Below are positions 15,633 to 23,833 of a stretch of 64,000 nucleotides of DNA, piece by piece. The stretch comes from Natronomonas salina (GTDB taxonomy: Archaea > Halobacteriota > Halobacteria > Halobacteriales > Haloarculaceae): NCBI RefSeq assembly GCF_013391105.1, contig NZ_CP058335.1:496001-560000 (forward strand). The letters are read 5' to 3'. Positions within the stretch are counted from its first letter, which is position 1. Each line of letters begins with the position of its first letter. The translations under genes were made by a program, and so were the position numbers. The notes below the pieces were generated by a model, which searched no databases, was not told the DNA's origin, and saw nothing but the letters and a program-made list of their open reading frames with translations.

Positions 15633-17327
15633 ATGGCAAATTCCTACACGGGAGCGGATCTCTTCGTCGACGCACTCGAGCAGTACGGCGTCCAGCACGT
15701 CTTCGGCAATCCCGGGACGACGGAGCTGCCCATCATGAACGCGCTCTCCCACAGCGACCTGGAGTACGTCCTCGGCCTCCAGGAGGACGTCGCCACGGGG
15801 ATGGCCGCCGGCTACGCCTCCACCCGCCGCTACCACGCCGACGACGACCCCGACGTCAACCCCGTCGGCGTCGTCAACCTCCACGTCACGCCCGGCCTCG
15901 CCCACGGGCTCGGCAACGTCTTCGGCGCGATGTACGGCGGCGCCCCGGTCGTCGTCACCGCCGGCAACCACGAACTGGACTTCCGGCACGAGGAGCCCAT
16001 CCTGACCGGCGATCTCGAGCGACTCGTCGACCAGTTCTGCAAGATGTCCGCGGAAGTCACCCACGTCGACTCGCTGCCGATGCTGCTACGCCGGGCGTTC
16101 CGTGTCGCGCTGACGCCGCCGACCGGTCCCGTCTTCCTCGCGCTTCCGGCGGACGTGATGCAGACCGAGACCGACCGCACGCCCGAACGCCTCGGCCCGA
16201 TCCCGGACGCCGGCCGCGGCGACCCCCAGCAGATCGAGGCCGCCGCCGACTACTTCGTCGAGGCCGACCAGCCCGTGCTGGTGCTGGGCGACCACGTCGC
16301 CCGCGCCGGCAAGCAGGCCGTCGACGCCGCCATCGAACTGGCCGAGGCTGCCGGCGCGCGCGTCCACGGCGAGATCCTCGCCAGCGAGGTGAACTACCCC
16401 ACGGAACACGACCACTGGATCTCCTTCATGGCCGCCGACGAGGGGCTGGCCTCGATGATGATGGACACCGACACGCTGGCGCTGGTCGGCACCTCCACGA
16501 ACACGACGCTGCTCCGCCACGAGAACCCGCTCGTCGACGAGGACACGACGACCATCCAGATCTCCAGCGACCCCTGGGAGGTCGGGAAGAACCACCCCGC
16601 CGACGCCGCCGTCGTCGGCGACCCCGGCCACGTGATGGGCGAGATCGCCGAGCGCGTCGACGACCGCCTGGACGACGAGGAGCAGGAAGCCCGTGCCGAC
16701 TACGTCCAGACAATGAAGCAGTCGCTGGCGGGGACGATGCAGGACATCGGCGAGGACGAGAAACCCGAGGGCGACGAGCGCTCCTCGAAGGCCGAACTCG
16801 TCGACAACATGATCGAGGTCGACGACGAGGTCTACATCGTCGACGAGGGGGTCACCTCCAAGTTCGCGATGCTCACCCGCTTCCCGTTCGACAAGGAGCA
16901 GTACCTCTCGAACAAGGGCGGCGGTCTCGGCTACGGCCTCCCGGCGGCCGTCGGCGCCGCCTTCGCCGAGTCCATCCAGGACGACCCCCGGACCGTCGTC
17001 GGCTACGTCGGCGACGGCTCGTACCTCTACTACCCCCACTCCATCTACTCCGCCGCCCGGCACGACCTCGACCTGACGGTCGTCGTCTCCGACAACCGCA
17101 ACTACCGGATCCTCAAGAACAACACGCTGAAGATGCTCGGCGGGGAGGAAGCGGACTACGACTTCGTGGGGATGGACTTCGACCCCCACGTCGACATCCC
17201 GAAGAACGCCGAGAGCCACGGCGCCCGCGGCCACCTCGTCGAGACGCCCGAGGCGTTCCCCGACGTCTACGAGGAGGCCCTGGAGTCGAGCGGCACCGAC
17301 GTCATCGACGTGCTCGTCCACGACTGA
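15633..17327 (+). CDS. ThDP-dependent enzyme, benzoylformate-decarboxylase/acetolactate-synthase-like
   Basis: A thiamine-diphosphate enzyme of 564 residues with all three domains. The N-terminal motif FGNPGTTELP holds the cofactor-activating Glu, and NLHVTPGLAHG holds a His matching the active-site His of benzoylformate decarboxylase. The Mg/ThDP motif begins GDGSYLYYP and ends SDNRNY. It should decarboxylate or carboligate a 2-keto acid. The ATG at 15633 is preferred over 15597 because ACTATTTATC at 15602-15611 is a TATA box at the right distance. It lies directly behind the TRAP transporter genes, so the imported compound may be its substrate or precursor. Its 3' end carries a terminator hairpin and repeat copy B. 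Confidence 0.87.
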   Translation: MANSYTGADLFVDALEQYGVQHVFGNPGTTELPIMNALSHSDLEYVLGLQEDVATGMAAGYASTRRYHADDDPDVNPVGVVNLHVTPGLAHGLGNVFGAMYGGAPVVVTAGNHELDFRHEEPILTGDLERLVDQFCKMSAEVTHVDSLPMLLRRAFRVALTPPTGPVFLALPADVMQTETDRTPERLGPIPDAGRGDPQQIEAAADYFVEADQPVLVLGDHVARAGKQAVDAAIELAEAAGARVHGEILASEVNYPTEHDHWISFMAADEGLASMMMDTDTLALVGTSTNTTLLRHENPLVDEDTTTIQISSDPWEVGKNHPADAAVVGDPGHVMGEIAERVDDRLDDEEQEARADYVQTMKQSLAGTMQDIGEDEKPEGDERSSKAELVDNMIEVDDEVYIVDEGVTSKFAMLTRFPFDKEQYLSNKGGGLGYGLPAAVGAAFAESIQDDPRTVVGYVGDGSYLYYPHSIYSAARHDLDLTVVVSDNRNYRILKNNTLKMLGGEEADYDFVGMDFDPHVDIPKNAESHGARGHLVETPEAFPDVYEEALESSGTDVIDVLVHD

Positions 17328-17334
17328 GCACCCA

Positions 17335-17371
17335 CTTTTTGCACGGGCGGCCTTCGGCCGCCCGGCAAAAG
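17335..17371 (+). terminator. terminator-like hairpin 3' of the ThDP enzyme
   Basis: CTTTTTGC at 17335-17342, then a perfect GGGCGGCC-TTC-GGCCGCCC stem (17345-17363), then GGCAAAAG. The outer TTTTGC/GCAAAA arms also pair. It has the same form and position as the hairpin after the SDR gene at 7733-7785. Confidence 0.55.
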
Positions 17372-17400
17372 CTTGGGGAAAATATGCGCGCCATCCTCCG

Positions 17401-17430
17401 TGCCGCGGCGCTCACTTTGTTCGCGCCGCG
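17401..17430 (+). ncRNA. hairpin of the structured element, with paired changes between copies
   Basis: CGCGGCGC (17404-17411) pairs with GCGCCGCG (17423-17430) around the loop TCACTTTGTTC. In copy A (minus strand, 7677-7705) the stem is CGCTGGCCC/GGGCCAGCG while the loop is TCACTCCGTTC. Both stem sides changed and pairing was kept, which argues for selection on RNA or DNA structure. Typing as ncRNA is tentative. Confidence 0.4.
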
Positions 17431-17519
17431 TTAGTCGTCGGGCGTCCTCAGAAGTGCGAAGCACTTCTGATGGGCTGCGGAAATCGCCAAGGGCGATTTC
17501 CGAACGCTACGGCGACTCG
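17430..17519 (+). repeat. 90-nt structured intergenic repeat, copy B
   Basis: Matches copy A (7588-7677, minus strand) at 88 of 90 bases. Hairpins are CAGAAGTGC (17449-17457) with GCACTTCTG (17461-17469), and GGAAATCGCC (17479-17488) with GGCGATTTCC (17492-17501). Both are perfect in both copies. The remaining spacer to 17797 holds further GC-rich dyads and one TTCTTAAGTACGATAA segment near 17582-17600 that may be a promoter, but no gene was recognised. Confidence 0.82.
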
Positions 17520-17797
17520 GCCTGCGGCCTCGTCGCCGCGGACCGCGCTCCCTCCGGTCGCGCGGTTTCTGGACCTGACCCGGCTTCTTAAGTACGATAA
17601 CCCGACCAGACAGCCCGTGCTCTGAGCAGCCACCGACGGGCCGCCGAGGCGGTAGCGAGGTGGCGGAGTCACCTCGATGCGAGCGGTGAGCGGAAGCGAG
17701 CCGCGAGCGCGACCCACGGCTCGTCGAATTAGCGGGTCGCCTGTACGCAGTTCCGGAAACGGCAGGGATATCACGGCAACGCGGCAACACCGATGAC

Positions 17798-18700
17798 GTG
17801 TCCAGGGCCTACGCCGCCACGATGTTCGCCGCCCTCGCCGTGATGTGGGGCCTCTCCTTCCCGGCCATCTCCGTCGGCCTCGAGTACCTCCCGCCGCTGC
17901 TGTTCGCGGCGTTCCGCTACGACGTCGCCGCCGTGCTCCTCCTGGGCTACGCCGTCGCGACGACCGACACCTGGCGGCCGGTCGGGTGGAACAACGTCTC
18001 GGCCATCCTCGGGGGCGGCGCGTTCCTCATCGCCGGCAACGGGCTGCTGTTCATCGGCCAGCAGACCGTCCCCAGCGGCGTCGCCGCGATCCTGCAGGCG
18101 CTCGTCCCGATCCTCACCGCGCTGTGGGCGCTCGCACTGCTCGGCGAGCGTCTCTCGGCGGTCGGCGCGGTCGGCGCCGGCCTCGGCTTCCTCGGCGTCG
18201 GGCTCATCGTCCAGCCCGACCCGAACAACCTGCTGGCCGGCGACACCGTCGGCCGACTCATCATCGTCGGCCAGGTGGTCCTGGTCTCCCTCGGCGGCGT
18301 CATCGTCCAGCGGGCCGGCCCCACCATGGAACGGGTCGCGCTGACCGGCTGGTCGATGCTCGTCGGCGGACTCCTCCTGCACGCCTTCAGCCTCGGCGCC
18401 GGCGAGCTGCCCGGAGCGAGCGCGCTGTCGTCGACCGCCGTCGGCGCCGTCGTCTACCTGGGCGTCTTCTCGACGGCGCTGGCGTTCCTCATCTACTTCA
18501 CGTTCCTCGAGGAGCGCGGCGCCTTCGAGACGAGCCTCGTGGCCTACCTCGTCCCGGTCGTGGCGACCGTCGCCGGGGTCTTCCTGCTCGACGAGACCAT
18601 CGGCCTCCTCTCCGTCGCCGGGTTCGTCGTGGTCTTCGTCGGCTTCGCGTTGCTGAAACGCCACGCGCTGGTCGACCTCGTCGGCGCCGGCGTCAGTTGA
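17798..18700 (+). CDS. EamA/DMT-superfamily transporter
   Basis: A ten-helix drug/metabolite transporter of 300 residues made of two EamA repeats (about residues 8-140 and 150-290). Typical features are MWGLSFPAISVGL near the start and the closing helix VAGFVVVFVGFALLKR. It probably exports a metabolite such as an amino acid or keto acid. The start is GTG at 17798; no in-frame ATG lies just upstream. It is convergent with the CoA-transferase gene, overlapping its 3' end by 8 bases. Confidence 0.85.
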   Translation: MSRAYAATMFAALAVMWGLSFPAISVGLEYLPPLLFAAFRYDVAAVLLLGYAVATTDTWRPVGWNNVSAILGGGAFLIAGNGLLFIGQQTVPSGVAAILQALVPILTALWALALLGERLSAVGAVGAGLGFLGVGLIVQPDPNNLLAGDTVGRLIIVGQVVLVSLGGVIVQRAGPTMERVALTGWSMLVGGLLLHAFSLGAGELPGASALSSTAVGAVVYLGVFSTALAFLIYFTFLEERGAFETSLVAYLVPVVATVAGVFLLDETIGLLSVAGFVVVFVGFALLKRHALVDLVGAGVS

Positions 18701-19862
18701 TCGCGCCTTCGTCGCGGAGCCGGTCGATGGACTCGTCGTCCAGTCCGGCGTCTCGCAGGAGTTCGTCGGTGTGTTCCCCGTGTCCCGGCGGGTCGATGGC
18801 GCCAGCATCCGGTACGTCGGACCCGCAGAGCGGGAACCCGACACGCGGGGAGCCGTCCTCGGGACGTTCGACGTAGCCGCGGGCCTCGATCTGCGGGTGG
18901 TCGAACGTCTCCGCCGGCCGGTAGACGCCGTCGACGGCGGCGTCCACGTCGGCCATCGCCTCGGCCCACTCGTCGCGGGTCCGCTCCGCGAAGAGTTCCT
19001 CCAGTTCCTCGCGGACGGCCTGCCGCTCGGCAGGGTCCCCGGTCATGTGCTTGCCCGCGAGGTCGGGGCGGTCGACGGCCTCGCAGAACGCGGCCCAGAA
19101 CTGCGGCTCGAGGGCGCCGAGGGTGACGTACTGGCCGTCCTTGGCCTCGTAGACGTCGTACCAGGGATACTCGCCGGTGAGCGCGGTCTCGCCGGGGCGA
19201 GGGTCCTCGCCGCGCAGCGCCTCGGGAGCTATCGCCTGCGAGAAGGAGACGACGGCGTCGGTGAGCGCGACGTCGAGGTACTCGCCGCCGGAGTTGCCGA
19301 GTTCCCGAGAGAGCAGCGCCGAGCACACCGAGAACGCGGCGAGCAGCCCGCCGGCCATGTCGGCGATCTGGTAGCCGGGGGTTCGCGGTTTCTCGTCGTC
19401 GTCGTCGCGGGTCATGTCGAGCAGCCCGGCGAGGCCGATGTAGTTGAGGTCGTGGCCGACGCGGTCGGCGTGGGGGCCCTCCTGGCCGTAGCCGGTCAGC
19501 GAGCAGTAGACGAGGTCCTCGCGGTACTCGGTGAGCGTTTCGTAGTCGACGCCGAGCCGTTCGGTGACGCCGGGCCGGAAGCTCTCGATGACGACGTCGG
19601 CGTCGGCGACGAGTTCGTAGAACGCCTCCTGGCCGGCGTCGCTCTTGAGGTCGAGGGCGACGCTTCGCTTGCCGCGGTTGACGGCGTCGAAGACGGCGCC
19701 GACGCCCTCGTCGGTCGTCGGGGGCATGTGTCTCGCGTAGTCGCCCGCGCCGGTGTCCTCCACTTTCACCACGTCGGCGCCGGCGTCGGCGAGCAGCTGC
19801 GTCGCGTACGGGCCGGGGAGCAGTCGCGTGAGGTCGAGCACGCGAACGCCATCGAGTCGCAT
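18693..19862 (-). CDS. CaiB/BaiF-family (class III) CoA-transferase
   Basis: A 389-residue family III CoA-transferase, closest in look to the alpha-methylacyl-CoA racemase branch. It has the N-terminal signature VRVLDLTRLLPGPYATQLLADAGADVV (split here by residue limits: VRVLDLTRLLPGPY then ATQLLADAGADVV), the Asp in YQIADMAGG expected to form the CoA-linked intermediate, and a C-terminal swap region. It would move CoA between carboxylic acids or epimerise a branched acyl-CoA. The start at 19862 has TTAAGTACCC about 25 bases upstream on the minus strand. It fits the acyl-CoA catabolism theme of this region. Confidence 0.85.
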   Translation of the reverse strand: MRLDGVRVLDLTRLLPGPYATQLLADAGADVVKVEDTGAGDYARHMPPTTDEGVGAVFDAVNRGKRSVALDLKSDAGQEAFYELVADADVVIESFRPGVTERLGVDYETLTEYREDLVYCSLTGYGQEGPHADRVGHDLNYIGLAGLLDMTRDDDDEKPRTPGYQIADMAGGLLAAFSVCSALLSRELGNSGGEYLDVALTDAVVSFSQAIAPEALRGEDPRPGETALTGEYPWYDVYEAKDGQYVTLGALEPQFWAAFCEAVDRPDLAGKHMTGDPAERQAVREELEELFAERTRDEWAEAMADVDAAVDGVYRPAETFDHPQIEARGYVERPEDGSPRVGFPLCGSDVPDAGAIDPPGHGEHTDELLRDAGLDDESIDRLRDEGAIN

Positions 19863-20013
19863 ACCTCGGCGGTGTGCGTGCGGGTACTTAACACCCGACG
19901 AAACCGCCGGGACGCGGCCCGGAGTTTACGTGACGGCGCCGGAGTCGGGTGCTCTTAAAGCAGCCGTGGAGGACTCGCACAGTTATTAAGGGCGGCTGGG
20001 TGCATGACATTCT

Positions 20014-21237
20014 ATGGCAACCCAGGACGCGGCCTCCACCGGCGTGAACTTCGAGACCGACGAGGAGACCAACCTCATCCTCTCGAGCCTCGACGAGTTC
20101 ATCGAACAGGAGGTCCAGCCGATCGAGGACGAGCTGGGCGAGACGTGGTCGAACCCCCGGAAGCGCCACGAGGACGACGGGCGACTCGTCCCGGAGGTGC
20201 TGGAGGCGATCCAGGAGGTCCGGAAGAAGAGCGCCGACGCCGGCTTCTACGCGATGAACCTCCCCGAGGAGGTCAGCGGCGAGGGCGTCTCGAACGTCAC
20301 CTGGTACCGCGCCGTCAAACACGTCGCCTCGAAGGGACCGGGCATCACCGAGTACGTCCTGGCCGGCCCGGAGGGCCCGAAGCCGCTGCTTGCGCAGGCC
20401 GAGGGCGACCAGGTCGAGGAGTACCTGCTGCCCTGCGTCCGCGGCGAGAAGTCGACGGCGTTCGCACAGACCGAACCCGGCGTCGGCTCCGACTCGCCGA
20501 ACATGTCGACGACCGCCGAGAAGGACGGCGACGAGTGGGTGCTGAACGGCCAGAAGCAGTGGATCACCAACGCGCCGTACGCCGACTTCGTGCAGGTGTT
20601 CGCCCGGACGTCGCCCATCGACGAGATGGGCCGGTACGGCGGCATCTCCTGTTTCATCGTCGAGGCCGACGAGTACGAGATCGCCTCGATGAACAACGCC
20701 GTCGGGATGACCGGTATGCAGGGCGAGATCGTCCTCGACGACGTCCGCGTCCCCGACGACCGCATGCTCGGCACGGAGGACGGCGCCTTCTACGACGCCA
20801 TGGAGTTCCTGTCGCTGGGTCGCCTCGAGATCGGCGCGCGGGCACTCGGCCACGCCGAGTTCCTCATCGACCGCGGCGTCGAGTACGCCAACGACCGGGA
20901 GGCCTTCGGCCGTCCCATCGGCAAGTTCCAGGGCATCTCCCACAAGCTGGCGCGGGGCCGGGCGAACGCCTTCGCCGCCGACGCGGCGGGCCTCCGGCTG
21001 GCGTGGCTCATGGACAACGGCGAGCAGGCCATCGAGGAGTCCTCCATCGTCAAGTACCTCGCGTCGAACGTGCTCTTCGATATCGCCGACGACGTCGTGC
21101 AGGTCCACGGCGGCAACGGCCTCGCGGAAGACAACCCGTTCATGGACGAACTGCAGACCGCCCGCATCCTCCGCATCGTCGAGGGGACCGACGAGATCCA
21201 GCTGAACACCATCGCGAAGGAGCTCGGCCTGCCGTAA
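20014..21237 (+). CDS. acyl-CoA dehydrogenase
   Basis: A 407-residue FAD-dependent acyl-CoA dehydrogenase with all three domains. The FAD/substrate motif is FAQTEPGVGSDSP. The C-terminal motif RIVEGTDEIQ keeps the canonical catalytic Glu, unlike the two other family members in this window. This copy is thus the most likely to be a normal alpha,beta-desaturase. TTATTAAG at 19983-19990 is a good TATA box for a leaderless start at 20014. A small gene and an aldolase gene follow closely on the same strand. Confidence 0.89.
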   Translation: MATQDAASTGVNFETDEETNLILSSLDEFIEQEVQPIEDELGETWSNPRKRHEDDGRLVPEVLEAIQEVRKKSADAGFYAMNLPEEVSGEGVSNVTWYRAVKHVASKGPGITEYVLAGPEGPKPLLAQAEGDQVEEYLLPCVRGEKSTAFAQTEPGVGSDSPNMSTTAEKDGDEWVLNGQKQWITNAPYADFVQVFARTSPIDEMGRYGGISCFIVEADEYEIASMNNAVGMTGMQGEIVLDDVRVPDDRMLGTEDGAFYDAMEFLSLGRLEIGARALGHAEFLIDRGVEYANDREAFGRPIGKFQGISHKLARGRANAFAADAAGLRLAWLMDNGEQAIEESSIVKYLASNVLFDIADDVVQVHGGNGLAEDNPFMDELQTARILRIVEGTDEIQLNTIAKELGLP

Positions 21238-21244
21238 CGGAGCC

Positions 21245-21508
21245 GTGAGCCGACTCCGACCCGCGTCGCCGCCGTGGCCGCGGCCCGTCCGCGCGGAGCT
21301 GGCGGCGACCGACTGGGAGCGCCACCCGATCGTCGACGTGGTGACGTTCGCGCCGGCCACCTCGCGGGGGCTGGAGGGCGACCGCCAGCAGATCGAGGTG
21401 TACCGCTACCGCGAGGCGCCGTCGCCGTCGGTCTACGAGAACGGCGAACGGACGTTCCGCGTCGAGCGGCTGACCCGGCCGCTGTTCGAGCGGACCGTCG
21501 AGTCGTAG
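21245..21508 (+). CDS. small hypothetical protein
   Basis: An 87-residue frame starting at GTG 21245, seven bases behind the acyl-CoA dehydrogenase. The later part (DVVTFAPATSRGLEGDRQQ, IEVYRYREAP, RLTRPLFERTVES) has protein-like composition and is rich in charged residues. No domain was recognised. Its place in a tight run of same-strand genes supports it, but GC-rich DNA gives many spurious frames. Confidence 0.45.
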   Translation: MSRLRPASPPWPRPVRAELAATDWERHPIVDVVTFAPATSRGLEGDRQQIEVYRYREAPSPSVYENGERTFRVERLTRPLFERTVES

Positions 21509-21548
21509 CGACGCCGGCCTTCTTCCGGCTGGCGACCGAAGATTCGGT

Positions 21549-22346
21549 GTGACATCCGAACTCCAGCAGAACCGGCTCCGGCGGACCGTCGAGAACGGCG
21601 ACGTCGCCTTCGGCGTCATCGACGGCGTCTACAGCCCGAAGCTCGTGGAACTGGTCGGCGGGATGGGATTCGACTTCGTCTGGATCGACCTCGAGCACGG
21701 CGGGCCGAGCCCGATGGACGGCGAGCGCCTGGAGGACCTCCTGCGGGCCGCCGACGCGGTCGACACCGAGCTCCTCGTCCGGGTGCCCTCCAGCGACCCG
21801 GCGACGGTCCGGAAGGTCCTGGACGTGGGCGCGCGGAACGTGTTCGTCTCCCGCGTCGAGACGGCCGAGGAGGTCCGGACGGCCGTTGAAGCCGCGCGGT
21901 TCGAGTACGACGACGGGCCCGGTCGGCGCGGCCTGGCCGCGCCGCGGGCGAGCCGGTGGGGCGGCGCCGGCGACTCGTATCCGGCCACCGAGGACGAAGA
22001 GGTGCTGGTCGGCGTCACCGTCGAGACGGAGCGGGCCGTCGAGAACATCGAGGAGATCGTCTCGGTCCCGGAACTCGGCTTCGTCTTCGTCGGCCCGAAC
22101 GACCTGTCGGTGTCGATGGGCCGTCCCGGCGAGGTGGACGCCGACCCGGTCGAGGAAGCCGTCGAGACCGTCCGGACGACCGGCCTGGAGAACGACGTGG
22201 CGGTCGGCGGCCTCACCTTCGGGATGGACGACGTCCGCGCGAAGGTCGACGACGGCTACCAGTTGCTCAACGTCGGGAGCACGACGGGCGCCGTCAGCAA
22301 ACAGCTCGGCTCCTGGCACGAGCAGTACGAGGACGCAGGGAACTGA
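21549..22346 (+). CDS. HpcH/HpaI-family aldolase
   Basis: A 265-residue class II (metal-dependent) aldolase of the HpcH/HpaI/2-keto-3-deoxy-sugar-acid family. Key features are WIDLEHGGPSPMD with the catalytic region, LLVRVPS (substrate-binding Arg) and FVGPNDLSVSMG (metal-binding Asp). It would split or form a 2-keto-4-hydroxy acid, releasing pyruvate or glyoxylate. The start is GTG at 21549. Placement with the ThDP enzyme, CoA-transferase and SDR genes suggests aromatic or sugar-acid degradation, but no specific pathway is complete here. Confidence 0.85.
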   Translation: MTSELQQNRLRRTVENGDVAFGVIDGVYSPKLVELVGGMGFDFVWIDLEHGGPSPMDGERLEDLLRAADAVDTELLVRVPSSDPATVRKVLDVGARNVFVSRVETAEEVRTAVEAARFEYDDGPGRRGLAAPRASRWGGAGDSYPATEDEEVLVGVTVETERAVENIEEIVSVPELGFVFVGPNDLSVSMGRPGEVDADPVEEAVETVRTTGLENDVAVGGLTFGMDDVRAKVDDGYQLLNVGSTTGAVSKQLGSWHEQYEDAGN

Positions 22347-22397
22347 ACGGGGAGGACGGTCGCCCACTCTTACCAGTCTGGCGGCCGTCGGGTCGGT

Positions 22398-23261
22398 ATG
22401 GACGCGACCGCACTCGTCACCGGTTGTTCGTCGGGCATCGGGCGCGCGACCGCAGGGGCGTTCTGCGAGGACGGCTGGGAGGTATACGCCACGGCGCGAG
22501 ACCCGACCGACCTGGAGGACCTCGCGGCGCGGGGCTGTCACACCGCGGCCCTCGACGTCACCGACCCGGAGACCATCGAAACGACTGTCGACCGGGTCTT
22601 CGACGAGCAGGGAGGGCTCGACTGCCTCGTCAACAACGCCGGCTACGGGCAGTTCGGCCCCGTCGAGGACGTCCCGATGGAGAAGGTCGTCCGCCAGTTC
22701 GAGGTCAACACGTTCGGGCCGCTCCGGCTGATCCACGCCGTCCTGCCCCGGATGCGGGAGGAGGGTCGCGGCACCGTCGTCAACGTCGGCGGCGGGTTCC
22801 GCGGCGTCACCGGGCCCGGCCTGGGCGTCTACACCGGCTCGAAGTACGCGCTGCACTCGATTACCGACGCGCTCCGACAGGAGGTGACGGGGACCGGCGT
22901 CGACGTGGTCCTGGTGCTCCCCGGTGCCGTCGCCACCGACTTCTACGACCGCGTCCTCGAGGAGGTGACGAGCTACGACCACTCGAGCGCCTACGACGAC
23001 CTCTACCGGGTGCTCGACGACACGCCGGCGGTCGAGTGCGGCGGTCCGGGGATCAACGCCCCGGAGCGCGTCGCCGAGACGATCCTCGAGGCCGCGTCGG
23101 CCGACAGTCCCGCCCCGGCCTACTACGTCGGCCGGCTGTCGCTGCTCGGGAGCCTCGTCGGCGGCGCCGTCAAAGGGCGGGCCCGCGACGCCGTCTCGCG
23201 GGCCGGCATCAGGGCACTCGCCAGCGAACCGGCGCAGCGACTCCTGGAGTCCCGTCGCTAG
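22398..23261 (+). CDS. SDR family oxidoreductase
   Basis: A 287-residue SDR with TGCSSGIG near residues 8-15, NNAGYG, and YTGSK as the catalytic Tyr/Lys motif. The C-terminal extension after the catalytic domain resembles retinol-dehydrogenase-like SDRs. The stop TAG at 23259-23261 shares the palindrome CTAG with the stop of the convergent Zn-ribbon gene. The ATG at 22398 is the only good start and lies about 50 bases after the aldolase. Confidence 0.86.
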   Translation: MDATALVTGCSSGIGRATAGAFCEDGWEVYATARDPTDLEDLAARGCHTAALDVTDPETIETTVDRVFDEQGGLDCLVNNAGYGQFGPVEDVPMEKVVRQFEVNTFGPLRLIHAVLPRMREEGRGTVVNVGGGFRGVTGPGLGVYTGSKYALHSITDALRQEVTGTGVDVVLVLPGAVATDFYDRVLEEVTSYDHSSAYDDLYRVLDDTPAVECGGPGINAPERVAETILEAASADSPAPAYYVGRLSLLGSLVGGAVKGRARDAVSRAGIRALASEPAQRLLESRR

Positions 23262-23491
23262 CCATTGCCGGCCTCCTCCGTTCCGAACGCGAGGTCGTGC
23301 TCCGACGGGACTCGTTCGACGCCGGTGTTGCAGGACTCGCACGTCGCCAGGTCCGTCGAGAGGTAGACCGACTCGCAGTCGGGACACTCGTAGAGGCGAG
23401 TCTGCTGCCGTCCGTCCCCGGCCGACTCCGCGTCGGCGCCGTCGTCCGAACTCGCGCCGTCGCCGACGAGCCTCGTTACGAACCCCAGCAC
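23258..23491 (-). CDS. small zinc-ribbon protein
   Basis: A 77-residue protein with an N-terminal hydrophobic patch (VLGFVTRLVG), an acidic linker and a four-Cys ribbon: CPDC near residue 45 and CESC near 61. The chosen start is the GTG at 23491, one base after the stop of the upstream gene (TGA-C-GTG), which implies translational coupling; a longer version from 23521 would overlap that gene. Zinc ribbons of this kind often bind nucleic acids or act as regulators. Function unknown. Confidence 0.65.
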   Translation of the reverse strand: MLGFVTRLVGDGASSDDGADAESAGDGRQQTRLYECPDCESVYLSTDLATCESCNTGVERVPSEHDLAFGTEEAGNG

Positions 23492-23492
23492 G

Positions 23493-23705
23493 TCACCGCC
23501 ACTCCTCGAGGGTCCGTTCACCGCCGACCTCGACGGCGAGCCAGGCGTCGTCGCGGTCGACGGCGGCGAGGATGAACGCGTCCGTCCCCTTGACGGCGTC
23601 GTAAGCGCCGAGGACCGGCGGCCGCTCCGCGTCCGTCCACGCCAGTCGCCGGTTCGACTCGACGGAGGCAGTACGACTCCGGTCGTGTGTCTCGTCTCCT
23701 GTCAT
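23493..23705 (-). CDS. small haloarchaeal protein, unknown function
   Basis: A 70-residue soluble acidic protein without Cys. The C-terminal half (VKGTDAFILAAVDRDDAWLAVE followed by VGGERTLEEWR) has a regular strand/helix pattern typical of real small proteins. No family is claimed. It is coupled to the Zn-ribbon gene downstream. Confidence 0.6.
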   Translation of the reverse strand: MTGDETHDRSRTASVESNRRLAWTDAERPPVLGAYDAVKGTDAFILAAVDRDDAWLAVEVGGERTLEEWR

Positions 23706-23833
23706 GGTGCCACACCCACCACGGTGTGAACAGCACGTGGCACACGACCCACATCAGTATGAGCCAGCTACCACCCAGATAGTTACCGATTAATCTCCAC
23801 GCCGGTAGCTAGACGGCGCACATCAGCACTGAA

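Noticed and set aside
19965-19979. 14-base match GTGGAGGACTCGCA shared with 39114-39127
   Set aside because: A 14-base match between two places in 64 kb of GC-rich DNA is expected by chance, and the contexts differ.
23256-23262. CTAG palindrome shared by two convergent stop codons taken as a functional site
   Set aside because: A shared TAG/CTA stop is a simple result of tight gene packing and needs no further function.
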